The notes beneath the pieces are model-generated. The model did not search any database. It was not told the origin of the DNA and saw only the letters and a program-made list of their open reading frames with translations. The position numbers and the translations under genes were made by a program. Below, one piece after another: positions 6,046 through 12,586 of a stretch of DNA of 13,986 nt; position 1 is the first letter of the stretch, and each line of letters begins with the position of its first letter. Source of the DNA: Firmicutes bacterium UBA2595 (GTDB lineage Bacteria > Bacillota > Thermincolia > Thermincolales > UBA2595); contig DDKP01000058.1 in assembly GCA_002339745.1 (NCBI GenBank), forward strand, positions 7,262 to 21,247. Reading direction: 5' to 3'.

Positions 6046-6455
6046 TATATATCACCTGTTACCTGGGTAATTAGTCTTATTTGCTGACTTTCATAAACTC
6101 CCCACCTGACGGTTACTTCCAGCTGGGCCAAATTATATGTTCCGCCGTAAACTTCAGTTACCACAAGTTTTTTGGAGAAGCCATTATTGGATCCGGACAT
6201 TGAAACCCAGTCCGAGTTTGAGGAAATAGGAATCTTCCCTGAATTTTGTTTAGCGTCTTTTTTTAGTTCCACTTTCTTTGTTTCTATCTCTTGTTGGGCG
6301 AGATAGAAGGCCTTGGCCTTTTTACCGGTCTGGATCAAAACATTATTGGAATCAGCAATACCGTCCATAATAGGGAGCAGGGCTACAACGAGCAATGTTA
6401 CTGCCGCGATTACTTCGATTAATGTTGTCCCTTTCTTATCAAGGAACAATTTCAT
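6045..6455 (-). CDS. Minor pilin, PilV/GspI-like
   Basis: The 136-residue product begins MKLFLDKKG, with cleavage expected after that Gly, before TTLIEVIAAVTLLVVALLPI. Thr replaces the usual Phe at mature position 1, while Glu5 is kept. AFYLAQQEIETKK is the PilV/GspI signature after the helix, and the rest is a short beta-rich domain ending in LEVTVRWGV. ATG 6455 follows AGAGGTGG by 6 nt. It lies 12 nt after the GspH-like gene and overlaps the PilW-like gene by one base, so the three are probably made together. In type II secretion and type IV pili the GspI-like subunit starts the tip complex with GspJ and GspK partners. Confidence 0.88.
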   Translation of the reverse strand: MKLFLDKKGTTLIEVIAAVTLLVVALLPIMDGIADSNNVLIQTGKKAKAFYLAQQEIETKKVELKKDAKQNSGKIPISSNSDWVSMSGSNNGFSKKLVVTEVYGGTYNLAQLEVTVRWGVYESQQIRLITQVTGDI

Positions 6456-6467
6456 GGTTATCCACCT

Positions 6468-7073
6468 CTATTTGGGGTAATCACGCACAGTAATTTTACC
6501 CCAGGGTTTCGTTATTTCTATAGAAACCTGACTGCCGGATTCAATATCCTGCAGGTACACAAAACCGGAGACAGTATTGTCCCAGCTGTTATTGTTTTTA
6601 TTCCAGTCATCTATTTCACCGTCACGATTGAAGATAATATACACGGTCTCATCGGAACTGGCCAGGTTAAGTGTTTCCGGTATCTTTTCAACAAAATCGA
6701 CACCTGGGGGTAATTTGATTTCTTCTGTATACTTCTCACCTATACCATTGACATAGCCGAGAGGCGAGTCGGCGCCGTTGTAATCTACATAGAACAGCCT
6801 GTAAGATGCCTGGGATGTTTCTGTTTTAGGGTTAAACTTTATTTTAACCCCAAATTTTCCGGACTGGTTATGCTGCCATTCAAGGTTCATAGCTTCCTGC
6901 TGGGCATACCTGATATCCCGGACCAGGTTTCTGACCGTGTTCTCCAGTTCATACCGTTTGTTGCTTGAAAATTTGGGCACGGCAACAGCCATCAGCAATC
7001 CCAGGATTACAACAACAACCATAATTTCAATAAGTGTGAAGCCGTCTTTGTTTTTTATCCGCAACTGGTTCAC
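6468..7073 (-). CDS. Minor pilin, GspH/FimT-like
   Basis: A prepilin of about 200 residues: leader then KNKDG cut before FTLIEIMVVVVILGLLMAVA, with Phe1 and Glu5 intact. TVRNLVRDIRYAQQEAMNLE is the GspH/FimT segment behind the helix. A long acidic beta-rich domain follows, including YIIFNRDGEIDDW, a pattern common in the GspH beta-sheet. The annotated GTG at 7073 has its purine tract (GGTGGG) immediately adjacent. TTG at 7064 has the same tract, read as GGTGGGGTG, 6 nt away and may be the better start; it shortens the leader from 11 to 8 residues. The gene is 12 nt behind pilD. Confidence 0.87.
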   Translation of the reverse strand: MNQLRIKNKDGFTLIEIMVVVVILGLLMAVAVPKFSSNKRYELENTVRNLVRDIRYAQQEAMNLEWQHNQSGKFGVKIKFNPKTETSQASYRLFYVDYNGADSPLGYVNGIGEKYTEEIKLPPGVDFVEKIPETLNLASSDETVYIIFNRDGEIDDWNKNNNSWDNTVSGFVYLQDIESGSQVSIEITKPWGKITVRDYPK

Positions 7074-7085
7074 CCCACCGGGAAT

Positions 7086-7820
7086 TTAAATGAACCTGTT
7101 CAGGTACCAGAAAATTATTTTATTTCCCCATAGTAGGGAAATAAGGGAGCCTAAAGCAAGAAAAGGGCCAAAGGGAAAAGGGTCTTTCCTTCCCATTACC
7201 CCCGTAACTAAAAGGGTAAGTCCTACGAAAGAACCGGTCAGAAAACCGGTAAAAAGGGCCACCAGAAGCAGTTTCCACCCTAAAAACAGTCCCATAACGG
7301 CAGCGAGCTTGATATCACCGCCGCCCATGTTACCCCGGCTCGCAACAGCTACACCTAAAAGGAGGCCGCCTCCCAGGAAGATACCGTACAACCCGGACAG
7401 GCCAACTGTCTTGATAGTCAAAACTGACCCAAGGATAATACCTGCGACTATGATTTCATTTGGGATAATTTTATGTTCAAGGTCAATAAATGAAGCAGCA
7501 ATCAGCAGGGCTGAAAAAACCCAATAGTTCAAGGACTGCCATGTTATCCCATAACGCAGATATACTGCGAGGAATACGCCGGCCGTCAGTAATTCAACAG
7601 CTATGTAGCGAGCAGATATTTTTATCCCGCAGTATGGGCACTTGCCTTTTTGGATTACAAAACTTAAAACCGGAATGAGGTTATACCATTTTAATGTTGT
7701 ACTGCACTGAGGACAGTAAGAGCGGGGGCCTACAATGGACTCATCTTTGGGCAGGCGGTAGATTACCACATTAAGAAAACTCCCAATGCATAGTCCTAAT
7801 AGTAGAACCACGTATTCCAT
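7086..7820 (-). CDS. pilD: Prepilin peptidase / N-methyltransferase PilD
   Basis: This integral membrane aspartic protease removes the leader of all five prepilins encoded here and methylates the new N-terminus. The 244-residue product carries the methyltransferase-side zinc cysteines CPQC (36-39) and CPYC (61-64) and the two catalytic aspartates, Asp113 in FIDLEHKIIPNE and Asp169 in GGGD. About seven hydrophobic spans fit the A24 family, and length is normal. The frame is open to a TTG at 7835 directly touching the pilA stop, but ATG 7820 is preferred: GGGGGC lies 7 nt ahead and the protein then starts MEYVVLLLG, as is usual. Confidence 0.95.
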   Translation of the reverse strand: MEYVVLLLGLCIGSFLNVVIYRLPKDESIVGPRSYCPQCSTTLKWYNLIPVLSFVIQKGKCPYCGIKISARYIAVELLTAGVFLAVYLRYGITWQSLNYWVFSALLIAASFIDLEHKIIPNEIIVAGIILGSVLTIKTVGLSGLYGIFLGGGLLLGVAVASRGNMGGGDIKLAAVMGLFLGWKLLLVALFTGFLTGSFVGLTLLVTGVMGRKDPFPFGPFLALGSLISLLWGNKIIFWYLNRFI

Positions 7821-7835
7821 GCAATGCGCCCCCAA

Positions 7836-8174
7836 TTACTTGTCTATCTTGTTTACTTTATGTGTATTTTGATCCAACTCATATTTTTTATTGTTGTCTT
7901 GAGGGACGGGTGGGATACTTTCCATATAACCCTTATCCACAAGTTCCTGAAGGTTGGCAGGCCATTGGCCTGTTTCAGCATAAACCCTGTTTACAGCCCG
8001 TTCCAGTGTTTTAATATTGCCTTCATCGGTTTTTTCCTTGGCGGTATTGATGGAGCCAATTACTTTGGGGACAGCGAAAGCGGCCAGGATACCGAGGATA
8101 ACGATTACGGCCATCAGCTCGACCAGTGTGAAACCTTTTCTTTCTTTTTTAATGAATTTCAATAACTTAATCAC
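7836..8174 (-). CDS. pilA: Major type IV pilin (PilA/PulG-like)
   Basis: The open frame reaches back into pilC, but the start is GTG 8174, 7 nt behind a strong GGAGGT. This gives a 14-residue basic leader ending KKERKG and a mature pilin of 98 residues beginning FTLVELMAVIVILGILAAFA, with Phe1, Glu5 and Pro22 conserved. The globular part is short: GNIKTLERAVNRVYAETG, then WPANLQELVDKGY, a PulG-like helix-loop pattern, and a charged lysine-rich tail. There are no cysteines, so no disulfide-bounded D-region. I count six aromatic residues in 98, lower than in aromatic-rich Geobacter-type pilins. It is the shortest pilin here, sits between pilC and pilD, and has the best ribosome site of the pilins, which fits the major subunit. 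Confidence 0.92.
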   Translation of the reverse strand: MIKLLKFIKKERKGFTLVELMAVIVILGILAAFAVPKVIGSINTAKEKTDEGNIKTLERAVNRVYAETGQWPANLQELVDKGYMESIPPVPQDNNKKYELDQNTHKVNKIDK

Positions 8175-8202
8175 CTCAATTACCTCCTTTCGGAATATAG
8201 GA

Positions 8203-9414
8203 TTATGAAGGAACCCTGGTAATAATATCAAACATCGGGATAACAACCGATAAAAGGATAATACCGACTATAACCGAGAGGAACATGATAATTACAGGTT
8301 CTAATACTGAAGTTAAGCGTTTTACCGAACGTTCAACCTCCTCGTCGTAAATGTCCGCAATGTTTTCAAGCATTTCTTCCAGGGCGCCTGTTTCTTCCCC
8401 TATACTGATCATTTGTGCCACTATTGGGCCGAATATATTTGATTTGGCCAGCGTGGTTGACATACTTTCCCCTTTTTCCATTGCTTGTCCGGCCTTAATA
8501 ATATTATCGGAAATGATTGCGTTTCCGGTTACCTTGTTGGTTATGCCCAGCGCCTGCAGGATTGGCACCCCTGTTTTGGTTAGAGTGGCCAGGGTCCGGC
8601 AGAACCTGGAGGTGGCAACCTTAATATTGAATTCACCGATTAAAGGCAGCTTAAGGAATAACCAGTCTCTGAGTTTCCCTCCCGAAGGTGTTCTGAAAAA
8701 CACCCTTAGCAGGACAAATGCAGCAAGGATACTTACCAGGATGGGTACTATATTTGTCCTGATGAAATGGGATGTGTCAAGAAAGAACTTAGTCAATGGC
8801 GGTATCTGTATGTTAACACTTTTAAACATGTTGGCGAAGTTAGGAAGGACAAAGTTGAGCAGCGCCCCGAGCACAATTACGGCAAAACCGGTAACTATTG
8901 AAGGGTATAAGAGAGCAGAGACAACTTTTTCCCTAAGGTCGCTTTCTTTTTTGAAGTAAGTTGCCAGGTTATCAAAGGTCTGTTCAAGCACTCCGGCTAT
9001 TTCCCCTGCTTCCACCATACTGACAGCAAGGTTGGGGAATACTTTTTTGTGTTTTCCCATGGCTACAGAAAGTGAAACACCACTCTCCAGGTCATTGAGT
9101 ATTTTCATGGTCGTCTTCCGGAGCACCCTGTTCGGCGCTTGCCTGGACATGATGTGAAGGGCTTGGGTGATTGACAGACCGGCGGCCATCATTACAGACA
9201 GGTTACGGCAATACACCGAGAGGTCCCGGGCCCCCGTTGTCTCCGAAGAAATCTCGATATAGTCTGACAGAGACTTTACGGGTTCAAGTTCAGTGATATA
9301 GTATCCCTGTTCACCGAGAAGTGTGGCTGCCGCTAATTGGGTTTCAGCATTAATGATGCCTCTGAGGCTTTTACCTTCCCGGTCTTTGACCACATATCGG
9401 AAAGATTGTGCCAA
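8203..9414 (-). CDS. pilC: Type IV pilus platform protein PilC
   Basis: PilC is the inner-membrane platform on which the PilB motor drives pilin assembly. The 403 residues contain two T2SSF domains, about 68-190 and 270-395, with repeated motifs: LSVYCRNLSVMMAAGLSITQ in the first and SRFCRTLATLTKTGVPILQA in the second. VSMVEAGEIAGVLE and ISIGEETGALEEML are the matching second motifs. Three hydrophobic spans (about 170-190, 220-240 and near the C-terminus) fit the family. The start is TTG 9414 behind GGTGGTGA; no ATG lies near it. It follows pilB by 17 nt, with no pilT between them. Length is typical. Confidence 0.96.
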   Translation of the reverse strand: MAQSFRYVVKDREGKSLRGIINAETQLAAATLLGEQGYYITELEPVKSLSDYIEISSETTGARDLSVYCRNLSVMMAAGLSITQALHIMSRQAPNRVLRKTTMKILNDLESGVSLSVAMGKHKKVFPNLAVSMVEAGEIAGVLEQTFDNLATYFKKESDLREKVVSALLYPSIVTGFAVIVLGALLNFVLPNFANMFKSVNIQIPPLTKFFLDTSHFIRTNIVPILVSILAAFVLLRVFFRTPSGGKLRDWLFLKLPLIGEFNIKVATSRFCRTLATLTKTGVPILQALGITNKVTGNAIISDNIIKAGQAMEKGESMSTTLAKSNIFGPIVAQMISIGEETGALEEMLENIADIYDEEVERSVKRLTSVLEPVIIMFLSVIVGIILLSVVIPMFDIITRVPS

Positions 9415-9431
9415 AATAATTCACCACCCGG

Positions 9432-11093
9432 TTATTCATTGTAAGCCACTTTCATTACTTCCTGGAAAGTGGTTATGCCCTTAAGGGCCTTTTCCAGTCC
9501 GTCCTGCTGGAGAGTTTTCATGCCATTGGCCATTGCATGGGCCGAAATAACTTCACTTGATGATTTTGAGTTTACCAATTCTTTTATTTTATTGTCCATT
9601 ACCAGGATTTCATGAATAGCCGTCCGGCCGGAATAGCCGGTGCGGTTGCAGCGGTTGCAGCCTTTTCCCATGTAGAAAACTAACCTTTCACCTGGAGGGA
9701 CATTGTAAAAAGACCTTTCCGGGTCATCAGGGCCGGCAACATATGGTTCTTTACACTCTTCACATATTTTCCTGACAAGTCTTTGGGCCATTACACCAAT
9801 TACGGAAGATGATACCAGGAAGGGTTCAATGCCCATGTCTATAAGCCTTGTGACAGCCCCGGCAGCATCGTTGGTATGGAGGGTGGTAAGTACCAGGTGT
9901 CCGGTCAGGGCAGCCCTGATAGCTATATCTGCTGTCTCTGTGTCCCTGATTTCACCCACCATTACAATATTGGGGTCCTGCCTTAAAATGGACCGCAGTC
10001 CGCTGGCGAAAGTTAGCCCTGCTTTGGGGTTAATCTGGACCTGGTTGACACCTTTCAGCCTGTATTCAACAGGGTCTTCCACGGTGATAATGTTTTTTTC
10101 GTGGGTATTCAACTGGCTTAAGGCTGCATATAAGGTACTGGTTTTACCGCAGCCTGTTGGACCGGTTACCAGCAGCATGCCGAATGGATGCCTGATCAGA
10201 TTGGTGAACTTGGCCAGGTTTTCGTCAGAAAAGCCCAGTTCGTGAAGGTCAATCAGGAACATGCTTTTGTCCAGTACCCTGATTACGACTTTTTCACCAT
10301 CTATGGTGGGTAGGGATGATACCCTTAAGTCCACGCTTTTTTCATTGATTGTTACCTCAATCCGGCCGTCCTGGGGCAGGCGCTTTTCTGCAATGTTCAT
10401 GTTGGACATCAGTTTAACCCGCGGGATAATCAACCTTTGCAGGTCTTTGGCCGGGGGTGAGATTACCTGCAATACGCCATCCACCCTGAACCTTACCCTC
10501 AACTCATCTTCCTGTGGTTCAATGTGAATGTCACTGGCCCGGAGTTTGATGGCCTGGGCGAAAAGGTTATTCACATATTTGATTACAGGGGCCTGGTCGG
10601 CTTTCATCTTTATTTCGGCGATGTCATATTCGGTCCCATCATTATTTGAATCGTGGCTGAATCCGTAATGCTTATTAATAAGCCTTTTAATATCTTCGGA
10701 AACTGCGAAGTAGGATTGAATTTCATGCTGAGTGATAACCATAAGGTCGTCGATAGCAAAAAGATTCAGGGGGTCGGCCATTGCTACTGAAAGGACATTG
10801 CCCTCTTTTTTAAATGCCAGGCAGGTATATTTACGGGCCGCCGCTTCAGGGATTATCTTAACCGTATCAGTGGGGATATCGACGATGTCAAGGTGTACCT
10901 GGGGAATAGATAACTGTTGTTCCAGCAGGTCGATAATAACCTGTTCGCTGACAAACCCCCCGTCAATCAGGATCTTTCCCAGCCTTTGGCCGGTAAGTTT
11001 CTGTTTCTGCAGGGCAAAAGATAGCTGGTCATTGTTAATAAAACCTTTTTCGATGAGGATTTGGCCCAGGCGGGGCTGTTTTTCGGCTATCAT
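9432..11093 (-). CDS. pilB: Type IV pilus extension ATPase PilB with MshEN domain
   Basis: PilB is the hexameric cytoplasmic ATPase that powers pilus extension. ATG 11093, 7 nt after GGGGG, gives 553 residues; a TTG 42 nt upstream overlaps the cytochrome gene and is less likely. Walker A is GPTGCGKT (311-318), the Asp box ITVEDPVEY (336-344), Walker B NIVMVGEIRD (375-384), and the His box HLVLTTLHTND (399-409). Four zinc cysteines lie at 444, 447, 479 and 482. The N-terminus holds two adjoining MshEN repeats, RLGQILIEKG...ALQKQ (8-31) and RLGKILIDGG...LLEQQ (37-60), separated by five residues (KLTGQ). That arrangement binds cyclic di-GMP in MshE and some PilB proteins, so this motor is probably stimulated by that messenger. 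The similar T2SS ATPase GspE is excluded by the pilM-N-O neighbours. Confidence 0.96.
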   Translation of the reverse strand: MIAEKQPRLGQILIEKGFINNDQLSFALQKQKLTGQRLGKILIDGGFVSEQVIIDLLEQQLSIPQVHLDIVDIPTDTVKIIPEAAARKYTCLAFKKEGNVLSVAMADPLNLFAIDDLMVITQHEIQSYFAVSEDIKRLINKHYGFSHDSNNDGTEYDIAEIKMKADQAPVIKYVNNLFAQAIKLRASDIHIEPQEDELRVRFRVDGVLQVISPPAKDLQRLIIPRVKLMSNMNIAEKRLPQDGRIEVTINEKSVDLRVSSLPTIDGEKVVIRVLDKSMFLIDLHELGFSDENLAKFTNLIRHPFGMLLVTGPTGCGKTSTLYAALSQLNTHEKNIITVEDPVEYRLKGVNQVQINPKAGLTFASGLRSILRQDPNIVMVGEIRDTETADIAIRAALTGHLVLTTLHTNDAAGAVTRLIDMGIEPFLVSSSVIGVMAQRLVRKICEECKEPYVAGPDDPERSFYNVPPGERLVFYMGKGCNRCNRTGYSGRTAIHEILVMDNKIKELVNSKSSSEVISAHAMANGMKTLQQDGLEKALKGITTFQEVMKVAYNE

Positions 11094-11127
11094 ATAAGAC
11101 CCCCATTCAAATATAGCCCTAGGAAGA

Positions 11128-12297
11128 TCAATCAATCATGTAATGGTCTTTATCTTTAAAGTAAGGATTATCGTTATAGTAGGTATCATTCGCTTCCCTG
11201 CCTACATCAGAAGCCAGGTGGCAGTCAGTGCACAAGGTAGGAACCGATGGTTGGGGATTGATAAATACCTCCGGTCCGTGAGGCCACGGGTCATGGCATA
11301 TTCTGCAGTCTTTTTGCCCGGAATCCCCTATGATTTTATGACAGCCGTCACAATTCCTTGTGGAATGGTCATACGGTTTTTTGTAATGACACGTGGTACA
11401 GGAGGTATTGGCTGCTTTGTCCCGGATCACAAACAGGACCTCGTGTTGACTTGCCGTACCGAGTTCATTTTGTATCTCTGCCCGCACTATATACGCTCCG
11501 TCCGGTCTCTCACCAAGCGTAAACTTGAAAAATCCCCTGGAGTAATCGGTTGCTTCACTACCGTTTTCGCTGCCTTCCAGGGAGGTCTGATAAACAAAAC
11601 TGTATACCAGGTCGGCGTATTCACCGTTCCCGTCGTTCGCTTTTCTAATGGATACCTTGGCTGTGTCGCTAAGTAAACTCAGTTGCTGCGGGTCCTCGGC
11701 TTTGATCCTAAGTTCCGTGTTGCGGGGATATCTTACAGTTAGTATCTTACCAGGATTGGCCTCCTCTTCCGGATAAGAGATGACCGGACCCAGGTTATTA
11801 ACCTGCCCCGGGTTATTGACCGGGCCCTGCGTATTCTCCGGCTCCGAGGGCGACTCATCGATTATTTCGGGTTGAGGCTGGCTTTGGCTTCCGGTTACCG
11901 TAAAAGTCCATGAAATACTGCTTATATTGCCCAAATTGTCCATGATGCTTATAAATACCGTGTGAGGACCGTTTATCAGTTCCGGTGAGGTATAGACAAT
12001 TTTTCCTACAGTGGCGTTATTGTTCAGGCTGATTTTCACTCCTACCCTGGGTTTTCCGTCAAGCTTAAAAAAAGTAGACAGGGGGTTAATTCCGTCCGGA
12101 TCATAAACAGCGGCGGATATTTCGGGTGATGGACCGGACTCGGCGTCAGGGAACAGGTTGGTCAATAAAGGGCCGGATGTATCGGCAGAAGCGGTAATTC
12201 CTTCCAACAGCAGAACTGTCAGGCCCAGCAGGGCTGTCAGGCCGATAACGACGAGAATATATTTCCTGTTTTCAAAACATTTAATAACATTTATCAC
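11128..12297 (-). CDS. Secreted Ig-like tetrahaem c-type cytochrome heading the pilus operon
   Basis: The 389 residues begin with a basic stretch and a hydrophobic segment (about 13-32) and a likely signal cleavage after ASA (36-38). Two beta-rich regions, about 45-135 (VYDPDG, FKLDGKPRVGVKI, PHTVFISIMDNLGN) and about 170-290 (LRIKAEDPQQLSL, GAYIVRAEIQNELG), resemble Ig-like modules separated by a Pro/Glu/Asn-rich linker. The C-terminal 90 residues hold four haem sites: CTTCH (300), CDGCH (316), CRICH (331) and CTDCH (356). Several extra histidines could be axial ligands; CRICHDPWPHG parallels CSACHPTAHG in the left-edge cytochrome. The start is GTG 12297, six bases after GGGGGA. It ends 34 nt before pilB, so it is the first gene of the pilus operon. 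An extracellular electron-transfer role is inferred. No homologue name is given because I do not recognise the whole architecture. Confidence 0.9.
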   Translation of the reverse strand: MINVIKCFENRKYILVVIGLTALLGLTVLLLEGITASADTSGPLLTNLFPDAESGPSPEISAAVYDPDGINPLSTFFKLDGKPRVGVKISLNNNATVGKIVYTSPELINGPHTVFISIMDNLGNISSISWTFTVTGSQSQPQPEIIDESPSEPENTQGPVNNPGQVNNLGPVISYPEEEANPGKILTVRYPRNTELRIKAEDPQQLSLLSDTAKVSIRKANDGNGEYADLVYSFVYQTSLEGSENGSEATDYSRGFFKFTLGERPDGAYIVRAEIQNELGTASQHEVLFVIRDKAANTSCTTCHYKKPYDHSTRNCDGCHKIIGDSGQKDCRICHDPWPHGPEVFINPQPSVPTLCTDCHLASDVGREANDTYYNDNPYFKDKDHYMID

Positions 12298-12534
12298 AAA
12301 AATCCCCCAAATCCGTTTTTTGTTTAACCGGTTATAAATTTACACATTTAATATATTGGGGAGTTGATAATAATTAAGAATAATATTAACCATTATTCAC
12401 CAAACGAAGGCGCAATTCCTTTATTTTCCGACACATTCTTTTAAGATTTTACAAACTCCCAAGGCCAGCCTAGCCGGTAAAAAAAGTGTCCCATAAGTAA
12501 AAATCTTTTGGGGCGCTCCCATCATTTTTATCAG
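12298..12534 (-). other. Leader region of the cytochrome-pilus operon
   Basis: No gene is visible in this AT-rich stretch of about 240 nt. It must carry the operon promoter. A perfect 10-bp palindrome TAACCGGTTA (12325-12334) lies about 30 nt before the GTG start and could bind a regulator or be chance. I looked for conserved cyclic di-GMP riboswitch landmarks on the minus strand and did not find them. Near 12485 the string GTGTCCCATAAGTAA recalls some insertion-sequence ends but has no partner. Confidence 0.6.
12350..12377 (-). promoter_or_regulatory. Weak candidate promoter for the cytochrome-pilus operon
   Basis: On the minus strand TTAATT (12372-12377) and TATATT (12350-12355) are 16 nt apart, about 50 nt before the GTG start. 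The -10 is 5/6 to consensus but the -35 is only about 3/6. In an AT-rich leader this is suggestive at best. Confidence 0.25.
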
Positions 12535-12568
12535 AAAAACCAAGTGGGCTTTTTCTTAAGCCCACTGG
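12535..12568 (-). terminator. Rho-independent terminator after asnB
   Basis: On the minus strand CCAGTGGGCTT pairs with AAGCCCACTTGG (core 9 bp, 12543-12551 with 12558-12566) and runs directly into TTTTT. It lies about 20 nt past the asnB stop and separates asnB from the pilus operon. Confidence 0.85.
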
Positions 12569-12586
12569 ATAGTTGCCAACCTATTA

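Noticed and set aside
7836..8174. Idea that PilA is an aromatic-rich conductive pilin
   Set aside because: Only six aromatics in 98 mature residues and a longer body than the Geobacter type; cytochromes nearby do not make the pilin itself conductive.
11093..11135. TTG 11135 as the pilB start, overlapping the cytochrome gene
   Set aside because: ATG 11093 has a good GGGGG site and places the MshEN motif at the usual position near the N-terminus.
12298..12534. Cyclic di-GMP riboswitch in front of the cytochrome-pilus operon
   Set aside because: Expected because of the MshEN domain, but the conserved sequence blocks of class I aptamers are not visible on the minus strand.
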